Source: AC-32 sp963813435
Lineage (GTDB): Bacteria > Actinomycetota > Thermoleophilia > Gaiellales > Gaiellaceae
Length of the DNA stretch: 64,000 nt
Assembly: GCA_963813435.1 (NCBI GenBank)
Contig: CAWEYY010000003.1
Location: forward strand, 310,001 to 374,000
Reading direction: 5' to 3'
Shown here piece by piece: positions 63,431 through 64,000 of the stretch (its first letter is position 1; each line of letters starts with the position of its first letter). A program made the translations under genes and the position numbers. The notes below the pieces were generated by a model that saw nothing but the letters and a program-made list of their open reading frames with translations, had not been told where the DNA came from and ran no database searches.

Positions 63431-63934
63431 TCAGCCGTCGGGCAGCGACCAGTCGAAGGGAATCTCGTCGGAGTGCGGGTCGATCCGGTACTTGTCGGGC
63501 GCCTCGCGGTCGTACGGCTGCGTCGGGAAGTTCAGGATCGCCGCCTCGTCCTCGCCCCAGTTCTGGCTCGCGTGCCAGACGCCGGGCGGGATCCGGAGAA
63601 AGCCGGACGCCGCGCCCGTCAGGCTGTGCACCTGGAAGGCGCCGAAGCTCGGCGAGTCGGTGCGGCCGTCGTAGAGCACCGTCCGGACCGAGCCATGGAC
63701 GAGGAAGTAGCGGTCGGCCTGGAGCCGGTGCATGCCCCAGCCCTTGATGCGGCCGGGCAGGATCGTGATGCAGTAGGCGTAGACGACGTCCTCGCGCCAG
63801 AACGGATGGTCGAAGTTGACGACCTCGGTGAGCGCGCCGCGGTGGTCAACGTAGGGCGACACGCGCGCGAGCTCGACTCCCTCGATCCGTGTCGCCGGAG
63901 CATCCTGCAGAGCCGGCGGCAGCACCTCCCCCAT
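63431..63934 (-). CDS. RmlC-like cupin (dTDP-sugar epimerase family)
   Basis: A 167-residue protein with the RmlC fold: SPYVDHRGALTEVVNFDHPF, then GRIKGWGMHRLQADRYFLVH, GSVRTVLYDGRTDSPS and FLRIPPGVWHASQNWG. The family is mostly dTDP-4-dehydrorhamnose 3,5-epimerases, but the substrate cannot be assigned. The 217-bp gap before it (63214-63430) shows nothing I can name. Confidence 0.8.
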   Translation of the reverse strand: MGEVLPPALQDAPATRIEGVELARVSPYVDHRGALTEVVNFDHPFWREDVVYAYCITILPGRIKGWGMHRLQADRYFLVHGSVRTVLYDGRTDSPSFGAFQVHSLTGAASGFLRIPPGVWHASQNWGEDEAAILNFPTQPYDREAPDKYRIDPHSDEIPFDWSLPDG

Positions 63935-63959
63935 GCGGGAAGTCTATGAGCTTCAGGCG

Positions 63960-64000
63960 CTAGTACCCGTAGGGCTTCGTCGTCGTGTCGTTCGTCTCCG
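63960..64000 (-). CDS. 3' end of a gene entering from the right edge
   Basis: The minus strand reads ETNDTTTKPYGY then TAG (complement of 63960-63962). Spacing from the epimerase-like gene (25 bp) fits the end of an upstream gene in the same direction. Too short to identify. Confidence 0.35.
   Translation of the reverse strand, partial: ETNDTTTKPYGY

Overview
The window is about 64 kb of very GC-rich, densely packed bacterial chromosome; no stretch longer than about 230 bp lacks a gene, and I saw no rRNA, tRNA, prophage, integrase or CRISPR array. The order rpmE - DUF1385 - prfA - prmC - tsaC - glyA - upp - wecA - atp, TANNNT-type -10 boxes, many GTG starts and 4-bp ATGA/GTGA gene overlaps suggest an actinobacterium, plausibly of the Thermoleophilia (Gaiellales/Solirubrobacterales-like). 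That placement is inference.

Layout. (1) 1-5.2 kb, minus strand: ahcY (partial), a MerR regulator, a sugar-phosphate cupin and nucleotidyltransferase pair, UDP-glucose dehydrogenase and an LCP cell-wall ligase, i.e. envelope glycan supply. (2) 5.3-24 kb, minus strand: two MetE half-proteins and an F1Fo ATP synthase operon that is broken between atpG and atpD by a complete oligopeptide ABC transporter (oppC-A-B-D-F), a small membrane protein and an orphan anti-sigma factor; then wecA and upp. (3) 24-33.9 kb: glyA, tsaC, a hydrolase, prmC, prfA, a broken DUF2339 membrane protein gene (plus strand), DUF1385, rpmE and a threonine dehydratase-like enzyme. (4) 33.9-42.8 kb and 51.5-56.8 kb: a short-chain acyl-CoA catabolic set, namely ETF alpha/beta, ETF dehydrogenase, crotonase, 3-hydroxyacyl-CoA dehydrogenase, thiolase, acyl-CoA dehydrogenase, a coenzyme-B12 mutase whose large subunit has isobutyryl-CoA mutase specificity residues, its separate B12-binding subunit and a cobalamin adenosyltransferase. 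(5) 42.8-51.5 kb: a convergent histidine kinase/response regulator pair beside two tandem giant collagen-like genes and an anchored protein. (6) 56.8-62.9 kb: a complete compact trp operon (trpE-G-D-CF-B-A) behind a leader peptide with three Trp codons and a terminator hairpin. (7) The right end has a NYN-type protein, an RmlC-like cupin and a gene fragment.

The most novel signal is a family of about ten intergenic repeats of about 75 bp. Each has two hairpins plus a GACCGGTC tail; stems are preserved by compensatory changes, and the outer hairpin abuts or overlaps start or stop codons. Other highlights are the Lys/Thr-rich collagen pair with a C-terminal knob resembling virion-protein domains, the split ATP synthase operon, leaderless-type promoters with a constant 6-7 nt gap between TANNNT and the start codon, and the trp attenuator.

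Caution: five conserved genes plus the second collagen gene each carry one extra base that breaks the frame, and the DUF2339 gene carries three indels. This pattern suggests indel errors in the assembly at least as strongly as real gene decay.
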